A stretch of DNA of 20,033 bases from Promethearchaeia archaeon (GTDB lineage: Archaea; Asgardarchaeota; Lokiarchaeia; Sigyniarchaeales; SOKP01). The stretch is taken from positions 1-20,033 of the forward strand of contig JAHQWS010000283.1 of the NCBI GenBank assembly GCA_029856295.1, given 5' to 3'. The notes under the pieces were generated by a model. That model was not told the DNA's origin, did no database searches, and saw only the letters and a list, made by a program, of their open reading frames with translations. Below, one piece after another: positions 8,504 to 15,922 of this stretch; position 1 is the stretch's first letter, and every line of letters begins with the position of its first letter. The position numbers were made by a program, and so were the translations under genes.

Positions 8504-8619
8504 TTAATGTTTAATTGCAAAAAATAAAAAGCTTTAATTTAATTATAGCGAATATAAAATTTGAAAAAGAATTGGTATTAATAGTAAAAATCTGAAAAAA
8601 ATAAAAATAAGTAATTAAA
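8504..8619. promoter_or_regulatory. Divergent promoter region upstream of the fucosidase operon
   Basis: This 116-base, extremely A/T-rich spacer lies between the minus-strand 85-residue ORF and the plus-strand fucosidase operon. TATA-like stretches occur (for example GAATATAAAATTTG near 8550). No convincing inverted repeat or ribosome site precedes the ATG at 8620, which fits a weakly led archaeal transcript. Confidence 0.35.
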
Positions 8620-9987
8620 ATGAAATATACACTTGATAAGAAATCGATTCGCCAACATATGGTTCCAGAGTGGTTTCATGATGCAAAATTCGGTATTTTT
8701 ATCCACTGGGGGCTCTATTCCGTACCTGCGTTTGCATCCATCGGGTTAAAATATCCAGAATCTATGAATGAAGTTGGTCCTGATGATTATCTTAAAAGAA
8801 ATCCTTACGCGGAATGGTATTTAAATACACTTCGAATTCCTGACAGCCCCACACAAAAGTATCAAAAGGAAACTTATGGCGAGAATTCATCGTATGATGG
8901 TTTTGTTCCAATGTTCAATGAAGCCATAGAAAAATGGGATCCGGAGCAAATGGCTGATTTATTTAAAAATGCGGGAGCTAAATACGTTGTTCTCGTCACA
9001 AAACATCACGATGGATTCCTTCTCTGGCCCAGCAAATATCCTAATCCGAATAAAAAAAATTATATGGCGAACAGAGATATTGCAGGGGAACTCACCGATG
9101 CTGTCAAAAATAAAGGGATGAAAATGGCATTTTACTATTCAGGCTCACTGGACTGGTCCTTTAATCCAAATCCCATAAAAGATGCAGCAAGCTTCCTTAC
9201 AAATGGTATTTCCACCCCGGAATATATTGAATATGCTAATAGTCATTGGTATGAACTAATTGATAGATATGGGCCGTTAATTTTATGGAACGATATCGGT
9301 TATCCCCCAAACACTAATGTGTATGAGATCTTTGCATATTTTTTGAATAAAATTCCCGAAGGCGTAATTAATGATCGGTGGGTACAAACGTATGAAGATG
9401 GGAAGAGAATTACACCGCATTCTGATTATAAAACGCCGGAATATATCACCTATAAGACAATAAAAAAGAAAAAATGGGAAACAACCCGGGGCATAGGTAA
9501 TTCATTTGGCTATAATAAATTTGAGAAGGAAGAAGATTATATGACTCCTGAAGAACTTATCCGTATGTTTGTCGATGTGGTAAGTAAAAATGGTAACCTC
9601 CTTCTAAATGTAGGTCCAATGGCTGACGGGACAATTCCGGAGATTCAAAAAAAATGTCTTTTGGAGCTTGGCAAATGGCTTGAAGTGAACGGAGAAGCCA
9701 TATACGGAACCCGCCCATGGGAGTATCCTGAGGGTAAAACAATCGATAATATTGAAGTCCGATATACCCAAAAAAAAGAAACGCTTTATGCATTTCTATT
9801 GGATAAACCTAAAGGGGATCGAATTACCATTCAATCATTTTTCATTGAAAAAAATTCGAAAATCCAATTGCTTGGCCTGGGGAAAAGTCTAGATTGGAAT
9901 CAAGAGGGAGAAAACCTAACAATCTTAATACCTGAGAATATGATAGATGCTCCCGCATATGCTTTTAAAATAACACCAAAAACATAA
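8620..9987 (+). CDS. GH29 alpha-L-fucosidase, first copy
   Basis: This 455-residue retaining glycoside hydrolase of family 29 releases terminal L-fucose from oligosaccharides. GH29 signatures are clear: AKFGIFIHWGLYSVPAF (22-38), PYAEWY (62-67), VVLVTKHHDGFLLW (123-136) with the paired fucose-binding histidines H129-H130, and LILWNDIGYPP (220-230). D225 is the probable nucleophile. DYKTPEY (269-275) carries E274 as the likely acid/base, and ETTRGIGNSFGYN and SKNGNLLLNVGP follow. Residues after about 365 form the usual C-terminal beta domain. There is no signal peptide, so it should act on imported oligosaccharides in the cytosol. It heads a tight operon with a second GH29 gene 23 bases on and an MtaA-like gene after that. 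Its G+C looks a little higher than in the left-hand genes, which may reflect transfer, although this is only by eye. Confidence 0.95.
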   Translation: MKYTLDKKSIRQHMVPEWFHDAKFGIFIHWGLYSVPAFASIGLKYPESMNEVGPDDYLKRNPYAEWYLNTLRIPDSPTQKYQKETYGENSSYDGFVPMFNEAIEKWDPEQMADLFKNAGAKYVVLVTKHHDGFLLWPSKYPNPNKKNYMANRDIAGELTDAVKNKGMKMAFYYSGSLDWSFNPNPIKDAASFLTNGISTPEYIEYANSHWYELIDRYGPLILWNDIGYPPNTNVYEIFAYFLNKIPEGVINDRWVQTYEDGKRITPHSDYKTPEYITYKTIKKKKWETTRGIGNSFGYNKFEKEEDYMTPEELIRMFVDVVSKNGNLLLNVGPMADGTIPEIQKKCLLELGKWLEVNGEAIYGTRPWEYPEGKTIDNIEVRYTQKKETLYAFLLDKPKGDRITIQSFFIEKNSKIQLLGLGKSLDWNQEGENLTILIPENMIDAPAYAFKITPKT

Positions 9988-10010
9988 TTTTGTTAGTAAA
10001 ACTAAGAATC

Positions 10011-11393
10011 ATGAAATATTCAGCCGACAAAGATTCTATTAGCAAACATGAAGTTCCCGAATGGTATCATGATGCAAAATTAGGCATTTTCATTCATTGG
10101 GGGCTTTATTCAGTTCCCGCTTTTGCGGTTACGGGGATGGATCTTTTAGAATCGATGAAGAAAGGAATAGAAGTACATTTTGAGAATAATCCATATGCCG
10201 AATGGTATTTAAATACGCTTCGAATTCCAAACAGCCCCACTCAAAAGTATCATAAGGAAACTTATGGTGAGAATTTCTTTTATGATGATTTTGTCCCTAT
10301 GTTCAATGAGGCTATAAAGAAATGGAACCCTGACGAATGGGCAGAACTTTTCAAAAAAATTGGAGCAAAATATGTGGTTTTAACTACAAAGCACTGCGAT
10401 GGATTTCTCTTATGGCCGAGTAAACAACCAAATCCCAACAAAGAGAATTACATAGCCAGCAGGGATATTGTAGGAGAATTAACCGAAGCAGTTAAAAGAA
10501 ACGGCATGAAAATGGGATTTTATTATTCTACCGCATGGGATTGGTCATTCAACATCAAATCAATTAAAGATGCCGCAAGCTTTCTTGAAAATTATATTAA
10601 TCCTCCAGAATATACCGAATATGTCAACGTACATATATATGAATTAATTGATAAATATAAACCAACGATACTGTGGGCTGATATGGGATATCCCCCTGGA
10701 ACTGATGTTCTCGAAATTTTTGCTTATTTTTATAATAATATTCCAGAGGGAGTCGTAAATGATAGATGGAAACAAATTAATCCAAAAGAAAAAACATTTA
10801 CAAGATTAGCCCATTTTGACTACAATACACCAGAATATACTGTATTTAAAAAAATTAAGAAAAAAAAATGGGAAACGTGTAGGGGAATAGGTACTTCTTT
10901 TGGATATAATAAATTCGAATCTGAGGAGGATTACCTGACTCCCGAGGAATTAATCTTATTGTTTATTGATATTGTTAGTAAAAACGGCAATCTGTTATTG
11001 AATGTGGGTCCTATGGCTGATGGTACAATTCCAGAGGGGCAAAAAAAATGTTTATTGGGGCTGGGTAAATGGTTGGATGTGAATGGTGAAGCCATTTTTG
11101 GAACTAGACCTTGGAAATATGCTAAAGAAAACACCACTGAAGGGATCTCTGTTAGATTTACACAAAAAAATAAAATTCTCTACGTAATTTTAATGGGTAA
11201 ACCGGAAACTGAAGAAATAACTATTGAAAATATTAAACTCAAAAACATTTCACAGATTAATCTACTTGGTAATGAAGAAACCTTAAGCTGGAGAATGCAA
11301 AACAGTAATTTAATAATTACACTACCACAGAAAATAGAAATTTCATCAGCAATTTCATTTAAAATAAAATTAAATCCGACTAATGATAATTAA
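10011..11393 (+). CDS. GH29 alpha-L-fucosidase, second (tandem) copy with an altered active-site histidine
   Basis: This 460-residue GH29 enzyme is a tandem paralogue of the preceding gene: 31 of the first 40 residues are identical. Visible motifs are AKLGIFIHWGLYSVPAF (22-38), PYAEWY (61-66), ILWADMGYPPG (220-230) with nucleophile D224, DYNTPEY (270-276) with E275 as likely acid/base, and SKNGNLLLNVGP. The notable difference is KHCDGF (127-132). The second of the two conserved fucose-contacting histidines, H129 in Thermotoga maritima fucosidase, is cysteine here, whereas the first copy keeps KHHDGF. The fold and both catalytic carboxylates are kept, so it is probably active, perhaps on a modified fucose. 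The ATG at 10011 is preferred over a TTG at 9990 because its product aligns from residue 1 with the first copy. There is no signal peptide. Confidence 0.93.
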   Translation: MKYSADKDSISKHEVPEWYHDAKLGIFIHWGLYSVPAFAVTGMDLLESMKKGIEVHFENNPYAEWYLNTLRIPNSPTQKYHKETYGENFFYDDFVPMFNEAIKKWNPDEWAELFKKIGAKYVVLTTKHCDGFLLWPSKQPNPNKENYIASRDIVGELTEAVKRNGMKMGFYYSTAWDWSFNIKSIKDAASFLENYINPPEYTEYVNVHIYELIDKYKPTILWADMGYPPGTDVLEIFAYFYNNIPEGVVNDRWKQINPKEKTFTRLAHFDYNTPEYTVFKKIKKKKWETCRGIGTSFGYNKFESEEDYLTPEELILLFIDIVSKNGNLLLNVGPMADGTIPEGQKKCLLGLGKWLDVNGEAIFGTRPWKYAKENTTEGISVRFTQKNKILYVILMGKPETEEITIENIKLKNISQINLLGNEETLSWRMQNSNLIITLPQKIEISSAISFKIKLNPTNDN

Positions 11394-11400
11394 TCTATTT

Positions 11401-11406
11401 GAGGGG
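11401..11406 (+). promoter_or_regulatory. Ribosome binding site that fixes a TTG start
   Basis: GAGGGG lies seven bases before the TTG at 11414. The reading frame from this TTG begins MNHRDRFFATIERKPVDRPA, the standard N-terminus of the UroD/MtaA superfamily, so the TTG is the real start despite the absence of an ATG. Confidence 0.7.
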
Positions 11407-11413
11407 TTTTTAG

Positions 11414-12448
11414 TTGAATCATAGAGATAGATTTTTTGCTACAATAGAGAGAAAGCCTGTTGATCGACCGGCTTGTTGGTTAGGAATGCCTGTACCTACT
11501 GCTCATGAATCCTTGTTTAAATATTTTAAAGTGTCTAATCTTCGAGAATTGAAACAAAAAATTGGAAGTGACATTTGGGAGGTGGATGTACCTTATAATC
11601 ATCCCCCAAATAATCATATCGCTATGGCATTCGATTTTCCCAAAAAGGGTCAAGATATGGAACATAGGACCTTAACTGCACCTGGATTTTTTGAAGACTA
11701 TAAAGATCCATTAAAAGATGATATTGATGCTTTTGATTGGCCTGAGCCTGATGAGCACCTAGATGCTGAGGAATGTCGAAGAGTGGTCGAAGAAGTACCA
11801 GAGGGTTATCCTGTTATGGGGGTCCTTTGGTCTGCACATTTTCAAGATGTGTATTCCGCCTTTGGAATGTCAACGGCATTTGTGAAAATGCTAAGATATC
11901 CAGATATATTTAATGCCGTTCATAACAGAATCATTGAATTTTATCTTAAAGCCAATAAAATATTCTATGAGGCAACAAAAGGTATGCTCGATGCGGTTTT
12001 AATAGGAAATGATTTTGGGGGTCAGAAACGTTTAATGCTTTCTCCTGAGAATATAAGAAAATTCGCAATGCCTGGAGCAAAAAAACTCGTTGATCAAGCA
12101 AAATCTTATGGTTTAAAGGTTATATATCATTCTTGTGGTTCAATTTTCGAAGCGATTCCAGAATTAATAAACATAGGTGTGGACGCTATACATCCTATCC
12201 AAGCATTAGCAGTTAATATGGACCTTGAAAGGCTTAAAAAGCATTATTTTGATAAGGTGTCATTCTGTGGAGGAGTTGATGCTCAAGAGTTATTAGTCTT
12301 TGGTACAGCTAATCAGGTTAGAGAACAAGTACATGAATTGAAGTCCATAATGCCTACGGGCTTAATTATCTCCCCGAGCCATGAGGCAATTCTTCCCGAT
12401 GTCCCTCCGGTAAATGTTCAAGTTCTATTTCAGGCAGTTAAAGAATAA
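11414..12448 (+). CDS. MtaA/UroD-superfamily protein (probable methyltransferase), first copy
   Basis: This 344-residue TIM-barrel protein belongs to the uroporphyrinogen decarboxylase superfamily. It fits the zinc-dependent corrinoid methyltransferase branch (MtaA/MtbA-like) rather than HemE: the N-terminus is NHRDRFFATIERKPVDRPA, and a zinc motif HSCG (H239, C241) sits on the strand LKVIYHSCGSIFEAIPELI. The third ligand position, Cys in characterised MtaA, is His323 in ISPSHEAILPDVPPVN, a variant common in uncharacterised family members. IGNDFGGQ (197-204) is the usual barrel segment. It starts with TTG, 20 bases after the second fucosidase, so it is almost certainly co-transcribed with the fucosidases. 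No heme, MtaB or corrinoid-protein gene is nearby. The methyl donor or acceptor is unknown, and a decarboxylase role is not excluded. Confidence 0.85.
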   Translation: MNHRDRFFATIERKPVDRPACWLGMPVPTAHESLFKYFKVSNLRELKQKIGSDIWEVDVPYNHPPNNHIAMAFDFPKKGQDMEHRTLTAPGFFEDYKDPLKDDIDAFDWPEPDEHLDAEECRRVVEEVPEGYPVMGVLWSAHFQDVYSAFGMSTAFVKMLRYPDIFNAVHNRIIEFYLKANKIFYEATKGMLDAVLIGNDFGGQKRLMLSPENIRKFAMPGAKKLVDQAKSYGLKVIYHSCGSIFEAIPELINIGVDAIHPIQALAVNMDLERLKKHYFDKVSFCGGVDAQELLVFGTANQVREQVHELKSIMPTGLIISPSHEAILPDVPPVNVQVLFQAVKE

Positions 12449-12502
12449 AAGGAAAAATATATTGATTAAACTCTAGCATTAAAAGGTTTTAATATATCAA
12501 GT

Positions 12503-12518
12503 TTAAGCTTTGGCTTAA
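12503..12518. terminator. Hairpin between convergent genes, possible bidirectional terminator
   Basis: TTAAGC and GCTTAA form a perfect 6-bp stem around TTTG in the 93-base gap between the convergent MtaA-like and sulfatase genes. T-rich sequence follows on the plus strand (TTATTTTAAATTTTC), and A/T runs lie on the other side. The position suits termination in both directions, although archaeal termination often needs only T-tracts. Confidence 0.4.
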
Positions 12519-12541
12519 TGCTTATTTTAAATTTTCATATC

Positions 12542-13945
12542 TTATTTTTCAAACCTTCTCCAAAATTTCTTTCCCCATGGTGATTTTTTGTCATCCCAAT
12601 CATCTCTTAATTGAAACATTTCTGTTCTCAGTTCTGTGATTATATCTTCTGATCCCCCTTCATTCGCTAGATTATTTAATTCCAAGGGGTCCTTTTTCAA
12701 GTCAAAGAGTTGTGTCATACTATGCTTTAGTCCAACACAATATTCAACTAATTTAAATCCTTTCTTTTTTACTGCCCGTTGTTTATTTATGTAAGCAAAA
12801 TATAAGGATTTACGAAGTTGCCGATCTTCCATATTTTTTATAATATCAGAATAATCTATTCCTTCAACAGTCTCTGGAATTGGAATGTCTATTAATCCAC
12901 AAATTGATGGATAGATATCATACAGGAAGATTTGAGAATCAGTTCGTTTATTCTTAGGTATATGTGGGCCTTTAAAAATTAAAGGAACCCTTATGCTGTG
13001 TTCATAACAATTTTGTTTTCCAAAAAGTCCATGTTGCCCAATAGCTAAACCATTATCTCCCGCGAGAATTATAATTGTATTTTCATAAAATTCATTTTCT
13101 TTAAGAGCATTAATAACACGCCCGATTTGTGCATCAAGATGAGTGATCATCGCATAGTAGTCTCGAATATGCTGGCGTACAATCCCTTTCGTACGTGGAA
13201 ATGGAGCTAGGTTCTCATCTCTTACTCTTAAATCCCCATTATCAAATGGATGTTCTTCCATAAAATTTTGAGGAATTTCGATAGAATTTATATCATACAT
13301 ATCTAAATATTTTTTCGGCATGGTTCTTGGGTCATGGGGTGCGAGATAGGAAAGATACATAAAGAACGGTTTAGATTGATCATAGTTTTCTATATATTTT
13401 ATTGCTGTATCGCTAATCATATTACTTGAATGCTTCCCAGCATGAATATGATCACCAAAACGTTTAAGGATTTTATTAGAAAGCATAGGATTTACACTAA
13501 TAGGTAAATAACTATTGTAATTTCCACTTGGATCATAATTGAATGCAGGAACATTCCAATGGTCTGTCATACCTCCAAAAAAGATTTCAGCACCGTCATT
13601 AAAACAGCGATTAAAAGAATCAGGACCATTATGCCATTTACCTGTTCCGAAACAATTATAGCCATTTTTTCTCAAAGTCTCACCTAAAGTAATATGGATC
13701 TCCGGGATAATTTCTCCAGCTCCAGAGATATGGAAAAGGCTACGACCTGTAAGCAGCATTGCCCTACTAGGCATACAAATTGCTCCACTGGTACCACAAG
13801 GGATATGTGCTTGGGTAAATGAGATTCCCTCCTTAACTAAACTATCCATATGTGGTGTTATAATGCTTTTATTCCCAAGTGCATTTATGGTATCAAATCT
13901 TTGATCATCAGTAAATAAAAATACGATATTCGGGCGACTAGTCAT
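12542..13945 (-). CDS. Formylglycine-dependent sulfatase (S1 type)
   Basis: This 467-residue sulfatase hydrolyses sulfate esters. The N-terminal metal pair is in FLFTDDQR (9-16; D13, D14). The maturation site C57-M-P-S-R61 in GAICMPSRAMLLTGR has the CxPSR form in which the cysteine becomes formylglycine. GTGKWH (100-105), YLAPHDPR (200-207), GDNGLAIGQHG (296-306) and K310 complete the metal and sulfate site. The C-terminal subdomain with LFDLKKDPLELNNLANE is typical of carbohydrate sulfatases. No signal peptide is seen, which is unusual because most bacterial polysaccharide sulfatases are exported. It lies between two fucose operons, so a sulfated fucose substrate is a reasonable inference. 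The maturation enzyme is not in the window. The GTSGAICMPSRAML style recalls sulfatases common in Planctomycetes, so transfer from bacteria is possible. Confidence 0.92.
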   Translation of the reverse strand: MTSRPNIVFLFTDDQRFDTINALGNKSIITPHMDSLVKEGISFTQAHIPCGTSGAICMPSRAMLLTGRSLFHISGAGEIIPEIHITLGETLRKNGYNCFGTGKWHNGPDSFNRCFNDGAEIFFGGMTDHWNVPAFNYDPSGNYNSYLPISVNPMLSNKILKRFGDHIHAGKHSSNMISDTAIKYIENYDQSKPFFMYLSYLAPHDPRTMPKKYLDMYDINSIEIPQNFMEEHPFDNGDLRVRDENLAPFPRTKGIVRQHIRDYYAMITHLDAQIGRVINALKENEFYENTIIILAGDNGLAIGQHGLFGKQNCYEHSIRVPLIFKGPHIPKNKRTDSQIFLYDIYPSICGLIDIPIPETVEGIDYSDIIKNMEDRQLRKSLYFAYINKQRAVKKKGFKLVEYCVGLKHSMTQLFDLKKDPLELNNLANEGGSEDIITELRTEMFQLRDDWDDKKSPWGKKFWRRFEK

Positions 13946-14090
13946 ATATCGTTAACAACTACACACTTCTATTTTATTAGCATTAAAATTATTTTTATAA
14001 TATATTTATAATATCTATTGATATTGAAATATTATTAATTTTTATTCATTAAATATCTCATTCTACACATATTATTAAATATCTAAAGTG
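13946..14090. promoter_or_regulatory. Divergent promoter region, sulfatase / L-fucose isomerase
   Basis: This 145-base spacer between two divergent genes consists mostly of A and T and contains overlapping TATA-like sequences (TTTATAATATATTTATAATA near 13995-14015). Both genes could be switched by one regulator bound here. No clear longer operator repeat stands out. Directly before the ATG at 14091 there is only a weak AAAGTG sequence. Confidence 0.4.
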
Positions 14091-15899
14091 ATGAAAAATA
14101 TGGAAAGACTAGTTGGAAAAAAAAGACTCCGAGGAGCAATACCAAAAATAGGGATCCGACCTACTATTGATGGGCGGGAAATGGGTGTTAGAGAGGCCCT
14201 TGAAGAGCAAACAATGGATATGGCTAAAGTCTGTGCCGAATTTTTAACAAATAACCTGAGACATTCTAATGGTATGGATGTGGAGTGCGTAATCGCTGAT
14301 ACAACCATCGGAGGTGTAGCAGAAGCAGTTGAATGTGCTGATAAATTTCAAAGAGAAAATGTAGGGCTTTCGATAACGGTCACTCCTAGTTGGTGTTATG
14401 GGGCGGAAACAATGGATATGACACCATTTATTCCTAAAGCTATATGGGGATTTAATGGTACAGAAAGACCTGGTGCTGTATATCTTGCGGCAGTTTTAGC
14501 AGCTCACTCTCAAAAGGGGATTCCCGCTTTTGGTATCTATGGACAAGACGTTCAAGAAGCGGATGATAGGACGATTCCTGATGATGTTAAAGAAAAACTA
14601 TTACGTTTTGCAAAAGCAGGATTAGCAATCGCTTGGATGAGAGAAAAATCTTATCTTTCTATTGGATCTGTTTCCATGGGGATAGCTGGCTCCATTGTCA
14701 TGGAAAATCATTTCCAAGATTATTTAGGTATGCGTAATGAATATGTTGATATGTCAGAGATAAGCCGTAGATTAAAAGAAGAAATATACGATAACCAAGA
14801 ATTCGAAAAAGCAATTAAATGGGTAAAGCAAAATTGTAAAGAAGGAGAGGATAATAATCTCCCTGAAATACAAAAGACAAGGGAACAAAAGAATAAGGAA
14901 TGGGAGATAATGGTTAAGATGGCCATGATAGTGCGTGATTTGATGGTGGGAAATCCGAGGTTAAAAGAATTGGGGTATGGAGAAGAATCACTTGGTCATA
15001 ATGCAATTGTCTCAGGATTTCAAGGTCAAAGACATTGGACTGATTGGATGCCAAATGGAGATTTTTTGGAGTCGGTTCTAAATTCATCATTTGACTGGAA
15101 TGGTATCCGTCAGCCATACTTAGTAGCAACTGAAAATGATTCGTTAAATGGATTGGCAATGCTTTTCGGGCACTTAATAACCGGCACAGCACAAATTTTT
15201 GCCGATGTAAGGACCTATTGGAGTCCAGTCGCAGTGAAACGGGTAAGTGGTAAAGAATTAACAGGCACCGCTAAGGATGGAATCATTCATTTAATTAACT
15301 CAGGACCAGCAGCGATGGACGGAACGGGGCAACAAGAAATAAATGGAATTCCAGCATTAAAACCTTTTTGGGAAATTTCGGAAGAAGAAGTAATGAAGTG
15401 CTGTGAATCTACTACCTGGCATGCTGCCACAGTTCCATATTTTAGGGGAGGGGGTTTTTCTACAAATTTTCTTACAAGAGGTGGAATGCCAATAACCATG
15501 TCAAGAGTAAACATCATAAAAGGGTTAGGACTCGTTTTACAACTTGCAGAGGGTTGGACAGTAGATCTTTCAAAAGAAATTCACGAAATTCTTAATGAGC
15601 GTACTGATCCTACTTGGCCAACAACTTGGTTTACTCCAAGATTAACAGGGAAGGGTGCCTTTAGAAGTGTTTATGATGTAATGAATAATTGGGGTGCCAA
15701 CCATGGATCGTTATGTTATGGTCATATCGGTGCAGATTTAATTACACTCGCTTCTATGCTCAGAATTCCTGTCTGCATGCATAATATAGGCGAAGAAAGT
15801 ATATTTCGACCAAGTGCATGGAATGCTTTCGGAACAAATGATTTGGAAAGTGCTGACTTTCGGGCTTGTATGGCTCTAGGTCCACTCTATAGGCGATAA
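14091..15899 (+). CDS. fucI: L-fucose isomerase
   Basis: This 602-residue Mn-dependent ketol isomerase converts L-fucose to L-fuculose, and can also act on D-arabinose, as the first catabolic step after release of free fucose. It is full length compared with E. coli FucI (591). Counting from the ATG, the metal/catalytic residues are E348 in VATENDSLNGLAMLFGH, D372 in IFADVRTYWSP and H538 in NNWGANHGSLCYGHIGAD, matching E337, D361 and H528 of E. coli. The N-terminal block KIGIRPTIDGREMGVREALE and the C-terminal end RPSAWNAFGTNDLE...GPLYRR are strongly conserved. A GTG at 14088 adds one residue and is an alternative start. The gene is divergent from the sulfatase and 23 bases upstream of an MtaA-like gene. 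L-fuculokinase and fuculose-phosphate aldolase are not in the window. The conserved sequence would allow a bacterial origin. Confidence 0.97.
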   Translation: MKNMERLVGKKRLRGAIPKIGIRPTIDGREMGVREALEEQTMDMAKVCAEFLTNNLRHSNGMDVECVIADTTIGGVAEAVECADKFQRENVGLSITVTPSWCYGAETMDMTPFIPKAIWGFNGTERPGAVYLAAVLAAHSQKGIPAFGIYGQDVQEADDRTIPDDVKEKLLRFAKAGLAIAWMREKSYLSIGSVSMGIAGSIVMENHFQDYLGMRNEYVDMSEISRRLKEEIYDNQEFEKAIKWVKQNCKEGEDNNLPEIQKTREQKNKEWEIMVKMAMIVRDLMVGNPRLKELGYGEESLGHNAIVSGFQGQRHWTDWMPNGDFLESVLNSSFDWNGIRQPYLVATENDSLNGLAMLFGHLITGTAQIFADVRTYWSPVAVKRVSGKELTGTAKDGIIHLINSGPAAMDGTGQQEINGIPALKPFWEISEEEVMKCCESTTWHAATVPYFRGGGFSTNFLTRGGMPITMSRVNIIKGLGLVLQLAEGWTVDLSKEIHEILNERTDPTWPTTWFTPRLTGKGAFRSVYDVMNNWGANHGSLCYGHIGADLITLASMLRIPVCMHNIGEESIFRPSAWNAFGTNDLESADFRACMALGPLYRR

Positions 15900-15910
15900 T
15901 GAGTAATGTT

Positions 15911-15915
15911 GAGGT
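15911..15915 (+). promoter_or_regulatory. Ribosome binding site of the second MtaA-like gene
   Basis: GAGGT lies seven bases before the ATG at 15923, in the 23-base gap after the fucI stop. It supports this start and translation from a polycistronic message, and mirrors the GAGGGG site before the first MtaA-like gene. Confidence 0.6.
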
Positions 15916-15922
15916 TTGAAAA

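Noticed and set aside
9990..10010. Seven-residue extension of the second fucosidase from a TTG at 9990.
   Set aside because: The ATG at 10011 gives a protein that aligns from its first residue with the tandem paralogue.
8620..11393. Tandem fucosidases as one gene split by a frameshift or an assembly duplication.
   Set aside because: Each copy is a complete GH29 enzyme with its own start and stop, and they differ at many residues throughout, so it is an old tandem duplication.
14914..15517. Long antisense open frames inside the fucI gene.
   Set aside because: They overlap a strongly conserved gene on the other strand and encode no recognisable protein features.
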